From Bacteroidales bacterium (GTDB lineage Bacteria; Bacteroidota; Bacteroidia; Bacteroidales; UBA7960): a DNA stretch of 37,857 nt. The position numbers and the translations under genes were made by a program. The DNA lies in assembly GCA_003552075.1 (NCBI GenBank), contig PUOJ01000172.1, forward strand, positions 1-37,857. The letters are read 5' to 3'. This document shows positions 17,213-23,620 of this stretch, piece by piece; positions within the stretch are counted from its first letter, which is position 1, and every line of letters begins with the position of its first letter. Below the pieces are notes generated by a model that was given only the letters and a program-made list of their open reading frames with translations, made no database searches and was not told the origin of the DNA.

Positions 17213-17671
17213 TCAGGCATTATCTTCAGCAAACCATTCTGCATAGGATGTGGTTGTTTCATGGAGTCGCAGGGAGTGCAGCGAAACACCTTCGGGCAAT
17301 GCGTCCCTGATCTTATGAGCAAAATCGTGGATCATGTGCTCACAGGTTGGCTGATAAGGCACGGCAACCACTTTTCCAAGCAGGTCCGATTGCTCCATCA
17401 TCTCCTTGTGTGGTGTGTTGGCATTGACCATCAGGGCGTGATCCAGCGGATCAACGATCAGCGAATGCACGATCTGCTTAAGCATCCCAAAATCCATCAC
17501 CATGCCATGCTTTGGATCCGCAGGGTCTTCCAGCGGACGTCCCTTCACCGTAACATAAAGCAGGTAACTGTGACCGTGGATGTTTTTACACGGTCCATCA
17601 TAATTGTAGAGTGCATGTGCAGCTTCGAAACGAAACTGCTTGGTCAGGCGTACCACGGGCGTGTTGGTCAT
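17213..17671 (-). CDS. queD: 6-carboxytetrahydropterin synthase (QueD/PTPS family)
   Basis: Converts dihydroneopterin triphosphate to 6-carboxy-tetrahydropterin in queuosine (7-deazaguanine) synthesis. Length is 152 residues. Zinc ligands are H19 (FEAAH), H32 and H34 (NIHGHSY). The catalytic Cys is C28 (GPCKN), with D77/H78 (LDHAL) and H137/E138 (LHETT). PTCEHM at 108-113 is the substrate-binding PTxE motif. CxxxHGH is the QueD type rather than the eukaryotic PTPS type. No other que gene is in the window. The start at 17671 is the only ATG before the conserved Phe/His region. Its upstream gap carries two oppositely oriented heptamer arrays. Confidence 0.93.
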   Translation of the reverse strand: MTNTPVVRLTKQFRFEAAHALYNYDGPCKNIHGHSYLLYVTVKGRPLEDPADPKHGMVMDFGMLKQIVHSLIVDPLDHALMVNANTPHKEMMEQSDLLGKVVAVPYQPTCEHMIHDFAHKIRDALPEGVSLHSLRLHETTTSYAEWFAEDNA

Positions 17672-17713
17672 AAGCTTGTATTAGTTTGGAATGACAAAAA
17701 GATGAAAGCTTTT

Positions 17714-17748
17714 CCGTTGGCTGTTGGCTATTGGCTATTAGCTTTTGG
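17714..17748 (-). repeat. Heptamer array, family B, upstream of queD
   Basis: On the sense (minus) strand there are five units: CCAAAAG, CTAATAG, CCAATAG, CCAACAG, CCAACGG. The orientation relative to queD is the same as in the adaptor leader. It is complementary to the array at 17792-17819 and can form a long imperfect stem with it. Confidence 0.8.
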
Positions 17749-17791
17749 CAAACAGAGCAGGTGAATCAAAACAATCCGCAAAACTTTCTCG

Positions 17792-17819
17792 CCAACAGCC
17801 AAAAGCTAAAAGCCAACAG
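17792..17819 (+). repeat. Heptamer array, family B, inverted copy behind the TonB_C gene
   Basis: On the plus strand there are four units: CCAACAG, CCAAAAG, CTAAAAG, CCAACAG. It lies 19 bases past the stop of the gene at 17839 and is inverted relative to 17714-17748, with 43 bases between them. A transcript reading through would fold into a large hairpin, but no T-tract follows. Confidence 0.8.
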
Positions 17820-17838
17820 CCTAACTGCTTCTCCGAAA

Positions 17839-18291
17839 TCAGTACTTAATGGTGTACGTATAAACGGCCGGCTTTTTATCCTGCTTTGAAGCCTCTTTGG
17901 TTTCCACTTGCTTACCGGTGGCTTTCTTTGCCGCATCCGCCGGCTTATAGGTCATGGATATCTTTTGTTTCTTTTGCTTTTTGATCCTGAAAGGGATTTT
18001 GACTTTATTGTTGGTGGTCACGCGCACCCCCCGGTTTTTTACCGATTGGTACTGCAACATCTTTACCAGCCGGATGGCTTCTTCGTCGCAGCCATGGCCG
18101 ATTCCCTTATGTATCTCGGGTTGTATGACCTCCCCTTTTCCCGTTACCTTAAACTTCACGATGACATCCCCCTCCACTCCCTTTTCCAGGGCTTCCTCCG
18201 GGTACACCAGGTTGTCCTTTATGAACTCCTTAAGCAACTCGCGCCCCCCGTCGAGGTGCGGCAATTTCAGGAACTTCTTCTCTCTTTTCAT
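17839..18291 (-). CDS. TonB C-terminal-domain protein lacking a membrane anchor
   Basis: The 150 residues hold one TonB_C-like domain at about 15-103: LVYPEEALEKGVEGDVIVKF, then VTGKGEVIQPEI, then GCDEEAIRLVKMLQ. In ordinary TonB this domain contacts outer-membrane receptors. Here there is no N-terminal membrane helix, no signal peptide and no proline-rich spacer. The protein starts MKREKKFLKLPHLDGG and ends in a Lys-rich tail. It may be a truncated or specialised TonB, or its start may lie elsewhere, but the heptamer array directly upstream offers no other start. No ExbB or ExbD gene is near. Its stop is followed by a family B array. Confidence 0.8.
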   Translation of the reverse strand: MKREKKFLKLPHLDGGRELLKEFIKDNLVYPEEALEKGVEGDVIVKFKVTGKGEVIQPEIHKGIGHGCDEEAIRLVKMLQYQSVKNRGVRVTTNNKVKIPFRIKKQKKQKISMTYKPADAAKKATGKQVETKEASKQDKKPAVYTYTIKY

Positions 18292-18333
18292 TACTTCTTA
18301 CTTCTTACTGCCTACTTCTTACTTCTTACTTCC
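18292..18333 (-). repeat. Heptamer array, family C (AGAAGTA), abutting the ATG at 18291
   Basis: Six 7-base units on the sense strand run directly into the start codon with no spacer: GGAAGTA, AGAAGTA, AGAAGTA, GGCAGTA, AGAAGTA, AGAAGTA, then ATG. They replace any conventional ribosome binding site. Being purine-rich on the sense strand, they may themselves serve initiation. Confidence 0.9.
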
Positions 18334-18348
18334 TCCCAGCCAGGCAAC

Positions 18349-19050
18349 CTAAAGCGGCTCAGTAAGGTCAAAATCAACCCGGAGACGCTTCTCCCCATCC
18401 CGCTCCAGCCGGTAGGTAAACGTGGTCATGGCCTCATCCAGGCGAATGGTCCACACGTTGCCTTCTCCCCCATCGATCAATTCTGCAGTAAAATCATCCG
18501 CATGAAAATGCTGTTCAAATGCCGTTCCGGCATCATCGGCATAGCCTCCATACAGGCTCTCTTCTTCGGGGGTCCCATCGGGGTAACGATGGTCGTGACG
18601 CAATCGCAGCTGGCCTTCTTCCACCAGGAACATCCAGGTACGCGACTCGTCATCACCTACACGGAATGGGATCAGTATGCGGTCTTCCTCACATACGTCC
18701 ACGTGCATCACCATCTCATAGTCTTCCCAGCCTGAGGCGTGGTGGCTGCGGTAGATCTGCTCGCCTTCAAAAGACTGACCACACAAGCTGGCCAGGTTGT
18801 TAAAAAATTCCTGGTGCGTTTCCGAGACCAGCAAGCCCCTTGCCGGGTCATAAGGTGTTTCTTCTACAAGTACGTCTGTGGGTTCATCCACATCGCGTGC
18901 AGGCTCGTGCCTGGGGCCGCAGGCCGCCATCACCATCATGGCCACCAGTCCGCTGCAAATGATCAGTGTTTTTTTCGTAATGTAAAAAAGTTTAAATGTC
19001 GAAAGGACAAAAGGACAAAAGGACAAAAGGTCGAAAGATCGAAAGGTCAT
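18349..19050 (-). CDS. Putative lipoprotein (paralogue of 13765-14379) with repeat-encoded or non-ATG start
   Basis: The mature part shows the same blocks as its paralogue: NLASLCGQSF, CEEDRILIPF, RTWMFLVEEG, RHDHRYPDGTPEE, YGGYADD and DFDLTEPL. Before it is a lipoprotein signal peptide, KKTLIICSGLVAMMVMAAC. No ATG precedes that signal peptide. The codon where Met is expected (18978-18976) is ACG, preceded by ATT. The only in-frame ATG (19050) lies at the outer end of an octamer array, so initiation there adds about 37 repeat-encoded residues. True initiation is therefore uncertain: ATG 19050 through the array, or a rare ATT/ACG start near 18980. Function unknown. A spacer rich in Asp, Glu and Pro follows the lipobox. 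Confidence 0.75.
   Translation of the reverse strand: MTFRSFDLLSFCPFVLSTFKLFYITKKTLIICSGLVAMMVMAACGPRHEPARDVDEPTDVLVEETPYDPARGLLVSETHQEFFNNLASLCGQSFEGEQIYRSHHASGWEDYEMVMHVDVCEEDRILIPFRVGDDESRTWMFLVEEGQLRLRHDHRYPDGTPEEESLYGGYADDAGTAFEQHFHADDFTAELIDGGEGNVWTIRLDEAMTTFTYRLERDGEKRLRVDFDLTEPL
18995..19050 (-). repeat. Octamer array, family A (CCTTTYGW), at the lipoprotein start
   Basis: On the sense strand, after ATGA, the units are CCTTTCGA, TCTTTCGA, CCTTTTGT three times, CCTTTCGA and CATTTAAA. These are seven 8-base units, mostly regular. The array separates the only in-frame ATG from the signal peptide. Confidence 0.9.
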
Positions 19051-19160
19051 GGAATGCGATGGCTTCAAGTTGATTTGTAAAAACCCCAAATCCCGAATCG
19101 TAACCTCTCGGGACTTCGCTTGCGCTCAGCCTCAAACCCAGTAACCCCTTATCTTCCTTG

Positions 19161-19216
19161 CCAACAGCCAAAAGCCAAAAGCCAATAGCCAATAGCCAAT
19201 AGCTAACAGCCAATAG
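19161..19216 (+). repeat. Heptamer array, family B (CCAATAG), upstream of the ABC ATPase gene
   Basis: Eight exact 7-base units on the plus strand: CCAACAG, CCAAAAG, CCAAAAG, CCAATAG three times, CTAACAG, CCAATAG. The sense orientation relative to the gene at 19387 is the same as in the adaptor and queD upstream regions. It lies before the candidate -7 element at 19270, so it is probably not transcribed with the gene. Confidence 0.92.
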
Positions 19217-19269
19217 CCTTCTCCTATACAAAGATAATGTTTCCTGCAACACTTTGCACCAGATATCCT

Positions 19270-19277
19270 TATCTTTG
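19270..19277 (+). promoter_or_regulatory. -7 element upstream of the double ABC ATPase gene
   Basis: TATCTTTG fits TAnnTTTG exactly. A TTTG at 19253-19256 is only 13 bases away, which is too close for a standard -33 element, so support rests on the -7 box alone. Confidence 0.4.
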
Positions 19278-19280
19278 TGG

Positions 19281-19350
19281 TGCCCTGACGTGGTGCGCCC
19301 ACACACGGGCGACAAACCCGAACCGGCGCAAAAGCGCTGACCAGGGTGAT
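19281..19350 (+). ncRNA. Candidate structured 5' leader RNA
   Basis: Directly after the -7 box, the segment can fold as a three-way junction. CCCTG (about 19283) pairs with CAGGG (about 19346). Inside are a hairpin CGCCC-ACACAC-GGGCG and a hairpin GCGC-AAAA-GCGC. It matches no riboswitch or RNA class I know. It could be a leader controlling the downstream ABC gene, or a chance fold in GC-rich DNA. Confidence 0.25.
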
Positions 19351-19386
19351 TCTGCAGACACGCCATTGACCCGTTGATCATTACCT

Positions 19387-21105
19387 ATGGCAACAGACAG
19401 ACCCATACTCAGCGTGAAAGATCTTTCCGTGGATTTTACCACGGAAGAAGGTTTGGTACATGCGGTAAGTCATGTGGGCTTTGACTTGTTTCCCGGAAAG
19501 ACCCATGGGCTGGTCGGCGAATCCGGTTCCGGCAAGTCGGTCACGGCCCTGGCCATGATGCGTCTGCTCAGCCGCAGCGCCTCCCGGGTCCGTTCAGGGA
19601 AAATTATTTTTACCTTGCCCGGCCGGGGCGATACCAACTTGCTGGAGCTTTCGGCCCGGGAAATGCAGCATGTAAGAGGCAACCACCTATCGATGGTGTT
19701 TCAGGAGCCGATGACCTCACTGAACCCTGTACAGCGCTGCGGGCATCAGTTAACAGAGGTATTGCTGTGGCACAGAAAGGCTACCCGGCACCAGGCGGAT
19801 CAAATGGCGTTTCATCTTTTCGGTGAAGTGCGCCTGCCTGAGCCTGGACGGATCATGCGCGCCTGGCCACACGAGTTGAGTGGCGGACAGAAGCAACGCG
19901 TCATGATTGCCATGGCAATGGCCTGCAGGCCTTCTGTGCTGATTGCCGATGAGCCCACCACGGCACTGGACGTAACCGTTCAGAAAAGCATCCTCACGCT
20001 CATGCAGCAATTGCGCGAGCAGCATCAGATGGCCGTATTGTTTATTTCGCATGACCTTGGTGTGATCCGTGAGGTGGCAGATACGGCATCTGTGATGCAG
20101 AACGGCGAGGTAACAGAAACCGGCGAAATCCATAGCCTTTTCAGCAAGCCACGGCATCCCTATACCAAAGCCCTTATTGCCTGCCGTCCTTCTTTGCATG
20201 CACGCCCTGAAAAACTGGCCACTGTCAACGACTTTTTGACCGAAACACATAAAAAGCAGTCTGGTGGAGTCATTAAAGCCAGCTCAGGCCCGCATCCCTG
20301 GCAGCACCATGATAAAAAAGCCCCTCCCATCCTTGAAGTCCATAAACTGCACACCCATTTTGTGACGAAAAGGAGCTTTTGGGGCAAGCCAAAGGCGTAT
20401 CACAAGGCCGTGGAAGACATCAGCTTCGAGGTGTACCCGGGAGAGACACTGGGACTGGTTGGCGAGTCAGGCTGCGGGAAAACCACCCTCGGGCGCAGCA
20501 TCATGCGCCTGATCGACTCCCGATCAGGCCAGGTCATATATCGCGGCAAGAACCTGGCTACCATGTCGCGGAGCGACCTGCGAAAGCTCCGGCCTAAGTT
20601 TCAGATCATCTTTCAGGATCCCTATGCCTCGCTGACACCCGGCATCAGCATCGGCAAGGCCATCATGGAGCCCATGCAGGTGCACGGTGTATTGCCCAGC
20701 AACAAGGCAAGGAAGGAGCACATCATCATGCTGCTTGAAAAAGTGGGGCTGAAAGAGGCGCACTATTACCGGTACCCCCATGAGTTTTCCGGCGGACAAC
20801 GTCAGCGGGTCGCTATCGCCAGGGCCCTGGCGCTGAACCCCGAGTTCCTGGTGTGCGACGAATCGGTATCCGCCCTGGATGTGTCGGTGCAGGCGCAGGT
20901 GCTCAACCTGCTTAACGAGCTGAAAACAGCTTTCGGACTGACATATGTCTTCATTTCCCACGACCTGTCTGTGGTTAAATATATGTCAGACCGCATCATG
21001 GTCATGCAGGAAGGCAGAATGGCAGAGCTGGCCGATGCCGACACGCTTTATGCAAACCCCGGGAGCCAACACACCAGGGAGCTCATCAAGGCCATCCCCG
21101 GTTAA
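19387..21105 (+). CDS. Fused double ATP-binding subunit of an oligopeptide-type ABC importer
   Basis: The 572 residues hold two complete nucleotide-binding domains, as in GsiA/YejF or a DppD-DppF fusion, powering uptake of peptides or similar solutes at the inner membrane. Domain 1 has Walker A GESGSGKS (44-51), Q106, signature LSGGQKQR (164-171) and Walker B LIADEP (185-190). Domain 2 has Walker [10 protein letters not shown] (359-367), signature FSGGQRQR (467-474) and Walker B FLVCDES (487-493), where Ser replaces the usual Pro after the catalytic Glu. The RHPYTKAL segment of the peptide-transporter family follows domain 1. No permease or binding-protein gene is adjacent. Its stop overlaps the convergent stop of the next gene in TTAA. 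Confidence 0.93.
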   Translation: MATDRPILSVKDLSVDFTTEEGLVHAVSHVGFDLFPGKTHGLVGESGSGKSVTALAMMRLLSRSASRVRSGKIIFTLPGRGDTNLLELSAREMQHVRGNHLSMVFQEPMTSLNPVQRCGHQLTEVLLWHRKATRHQADQMAFHLFGEVRLPEPGRIMRAWPHELSGGQKQRVMIAMAMACRPSVLIADEPTTALDVTVQKSILTLMQQLREQHQMAVLFISHDLGVIREVADTASVMQNGEVTETGEIHSLFSKPRHPYTKALIACRPSLHARPEKLATVNDFLTETHKKQSGGVIKASSGPHPWQHHDKKAPPILEVHKLHTHFVTKRSFWGKPKAYHKAVEDISFEVYPGETLGLVGESGCGKTTLGRSIMRLIDSRSGQVIYRGKNLATMSRSDLRKLRPKFQIIFQDPYASLTPGISIGKAIMEPMQVHGVLPSNKARKEHIIMLLEKVGLKEAHYYRYPHEFSGGQRQRVAIARALALNPEFLVCDESVSALDVSVQAQVLNLLNELKTAFGLTYVFISHDLSVVKYMSDRIMVMQEGRMAELADADTLYANPGSQHTRELIKAIPG

Positions 21106-23513
21106 AACATGAACCCATAACTCAGGCGGAGGGTGTAATTGTCCCTGAATCGGGGAAAGGCGTATGGTCCATACCTATAGGAGAACTCCACGCCAAGACT
21201 GGAGAATCCCGTCCCGACCAGGTCCAGGATGGCCACACCCGATTCGAAAAAGCCTTTTTCCATCGTGTCCCAGGGTGCATGCAGGTGGGCGTCACGGTCG
21301 CGCAGGTCGCCAATACCGATTCGGGTCAGCACGACGAATTGGGGGTTGAAGTTTTCGCCTCTGTAAAGCAGGTTTTCAAAATGGTGGTGCCAGAAGAGGG
21401 CAAGGTATCTGTCGCTCACAAATTCATCCACACGCATCGTGGAAAAGGTGTTCAGGGTGGTTATGCTAAAGCGGCGATAGGATGCCGGGGCAGCAAAACG
21501 TTTTTGCCAGGGGGCGTCCCCACTGAAATACCCTGCCTGTAAAGTCCATTGCTGCCTGCCCAGCATGCGGATCCGTAAACTCCGCTGGTAGCGGCCTTCG
21601 ATGCGCCAATAAGCATGCGCACCTTCGAGCACACCATCCAGTCCCCTCGCCACATTGAGGTGAATCACCGGATGATCACCAGCCAGTATCATGATCTGCT
21701 GCGGAGAATAGAGCATTCGTTCACCATAAGCCAGTCGCAGCTGCAGGCCGGCTTCTACGAAGCGGCTTTGCACATCCGCTGCGTTTTCATCCTGCCCGGG
21801 AAGGAAGCGGTAATTGTCCAGGAATTCCACATCTTCCACCGAGGCGTATGGTCTTATTGTCAAAAAGTTGCGAAAGGTGCGGAATTGCAGCCAGGCCTGG
21901 TGTGTTTCTTGAAGGTCCATGGTTTCCACAAAGAATTGCCTGAGCAGTGCAGGTGCAAACAGCCCCGCTCTTTGAAGGAATTCCGATCCGCCACGCTCGG
22001 ATGTGTCATAGCTGTAATCATAACCTATGCGCAGGTCGCTGGGTCTGTCGAGCAGTACGCTTGCTCCTCCGCCATATTTCAGCGTCTTGTCGCCAAACCC
22101 ATATCCAGCCATCCCCTTCAGCCGAAACCTCTGGCTAAGCCTGTCGTTGGTGCGCATGGCCACTCCGGGCCTGAACCCCTCATGCGGGTTATAGCGGATC
22201 AGGCTGTTTGCCTCCACATCGAAGGGGCCCGTCCTCAGCTGACCACCAAAGAGGGTTTCCATCCATTCGACACGCCGGTTCAGGTTGTGTTCATCTGCCA
22301 CGCTATCGAGGTAATGATAGGTGTTCCTCTCTCTTCTGGTGAGCGCATCAGGCCGGAAATCATCCCAGAACACATCATCCTCGACCATGGTTTCGGGCGA
22401 AAACTCCAAATGGAAGGCAGAAAAGTCCCTTCGTCGCAAAGTTGGGGCTATCCGGATGTCCTGCAGGTAGGTCCGGCCCGTACCCACGATAGTCAATCCG
22501 GGCATCCCGAAAAGCTCAAAGTCGGTGTTCAGCTGCACGGGAAACCATTGGCGGTCATCCACATATTCATAGTTTTGCTGGATACGGATGCGGGCATCTT
22601 CATTGGTATGGGCAGGTTCTGCGATGACCGACTGCAGGGCCCATCCCCTTGTGCTGAGATACATCACGCCCTTCATCCCATCAAAGTTGCGCCCCTGGAA
22701 GGGCCGGTAGGAGATCACAAACACCGTATCCTGCTCGGTGTAGGTAGTGTCTTCCAGTTGATAGGCATATCTGCGCAAGCTGCCGGGGGCCAGCGGGCTG
22801 AGGTAGCGTTCTCCCAGGATGGCGATATGGTCATCATAAAAGGAAAAGGATTGCATCTGCGACATCAGCAGGGCGAACATCGGGTGTTGGATACCGGATA
22901 TCCGCGAGGCGAGCACATTTTCGTTGCTTCTGTTTGGGGCGCGAAACTTACGTTCAGTGACCGTTTCCATAAGGAAGAAATGGCGTTGTTCGAGGAATTC
23001 CGAGATGTTTTGCAGGGCTGTGTCGCCGGCAAGCGTATCCGGATCAGTGGCCGGATCATCTAGTTCACCTGTAAAGATGAATTTGTTATAGGCTTTGTAT
23101 GCAAAAGAAGAGAGTTTATCGGGGTTATGCTGATCGCGGTGGGCGATTGCATTGGCAATGATACGGTGGGCAGGGTTAATGCCGGGCACAACCACCACCT
23201 CCTGCAGTTCGATCGCTTGTTGCTGCATGGTGATGAGGTGATCATCCTGCTCCTGGTCAGGATAATAGGTTTTTTGAAGATAGCCCACATAGCTGAGTCG
23301 CAATTTTTCCACAGGGCTGTGATGGCGCAGGTGAAAGAAGCCATCAATGTCAGTCAGGCCGCCATGCCGTGTGTCATCAATTACCAGGTGCACGAAGGCC
23401 AGGGGCTCGCCGGTAGCGGCATCTACGACGCGGCCGCGCACCACGTGTTCAGCGGCAGCTGTCCAGAAAAACCCGGGCAGCAACAGGAAAAACAGGAGGC
23501 GCAAAAGGTGCAT
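21102..23513 (-). CDS. DUF5686 / carboxypeptidase-regulatory-like domain outer-membrane protein
   Basis: About 803 residues from the ATG at 23513 (MHLLRLLFFLLLPGFFWTAAA), a Sec signal peptide; an ATG two codons upstream (23519) is equally possible. Residues about 25-110 are a CarboxypepD_reg-like beta-sandwich (VVRGRVVDAATGEPLAFVHL, then GGLTDIDGFFHL). This is followed by the DUF5686 region, starting near VVVPGINPAHRIIANAIAHR. The C-terminal 400 or so residues are barrel-like and end in GFMF with a terminal Phe, as usual for outer-membrane barrels. The family is common in Bacteroidota and has no firmly known function. The last four bases overlap the convergent ABC ATPase gene. Confidence 0.9.
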   Translation of the reverse strand: MHLLRLLFFLLLPGFFWTAAAEHVVRGRVVDAATGEPLAFVHLVIDDTRHGGLTDIDGFFHLRHHSPVEKLRLSYVGYLQKTYYPDQEQDDHLITMQQQAIELQEVVVVPGINPAHRIIANAIAHRDQHNPDKLSSFAYKAYNKFIFTGELDDPATDPDTLAGDTALQNISEFLEQRHFFLMETVTERKFRAPNRSNENVLASRISGIQHPMFALLMSQMQSFSFYDDHIAILGERYLSPLAPGSLRRYAYQLEDTTYTEQDTVFVISYRPFQGRNFDGMKGVMYLSTRGWALQSVIAEPAHTNEDARIRIQQNYEYVDDRQWFPVQLNTDFELFGMPGLTIVGTGRTYLQDIRIAPTLRRRDFSAFHLEFSPETMVEDDVFWDDFRPDALTRRERNTYHYLDSVADEHNLNRRVEWMETLFGGQLRTGPFDVEANSLIRYNPHEGFRPGVAMRTNDRLSQRFRLKGMAGYGFGDKTLKYGGGASVLLDRPSDLRIGYDYSYDTSERGGSEFLQRAGLFAPALLRQFFVETMDLQETHQAWLQFRTFRNFLTIRPYASVEDVEFLDNYRFLPGQDENAADVQSRFVEAGLQLRLAYGERMLYSPQQIMILAGDHPVIHLNVARGLDGVLEGAHAYWRIEGRYQRSLRIRMLGRQQWTLQAGYFSGDAPWQKRFAAPASYRRFSITTLNTFSTMRVDEFVSDRYLALFWHHHFENLLYRGENFNPQFVVLTRIGIGDLRDRDAHLHAPWDTMEKGFFESGVAILDLVGTGFSSLGVEFSYRYGPYAFPRFRDNYTLRLSYGFMF

Positions 23514-23594
23514 AATCATTCATCAAAAATAACATTTTACGCTGATAGCTTGGCATGGACCCGGGCCTGGTTTTTCTTTCCAGTTTAAATTGCG

Positions 23595-23602
23595 TATTTT
23601 TG
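23595..23602 (+). promoter_or_regulatory. -7 element of the gldE promoter
   Basis: TATTTTTG is followed by CA, with a T-run (23571-23575) about 20 bases upstream in the -33 position. If used, transcription starts near 23608. That is downstream of the ATG at 23555, which would leave the TTG at 23621 as the start codon of gldE. Confidence 0.5.
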
Positions 23603-23620
23603 CAACAAATTGAGAAGACC

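Noticed and set aside
19161-19216. CRISPR array
   Set aside because: The units are 7 bases in direct tandem without spacers, so this is a short tandem repeat.
19281-19350. SRP RNA, 6S RNA or a known riboswitch
   Set aside because: The conserved loop and core motifs of these classes are absent. Kept only as a low-confidence structured leader.
21615-23063. A 482-codon open frame on the plus strand
   Set aside because: It lies entirely antisense to the DUF5686 gene, which has a signal peptide and recognisable domains. The antisense translation has no family-like features.
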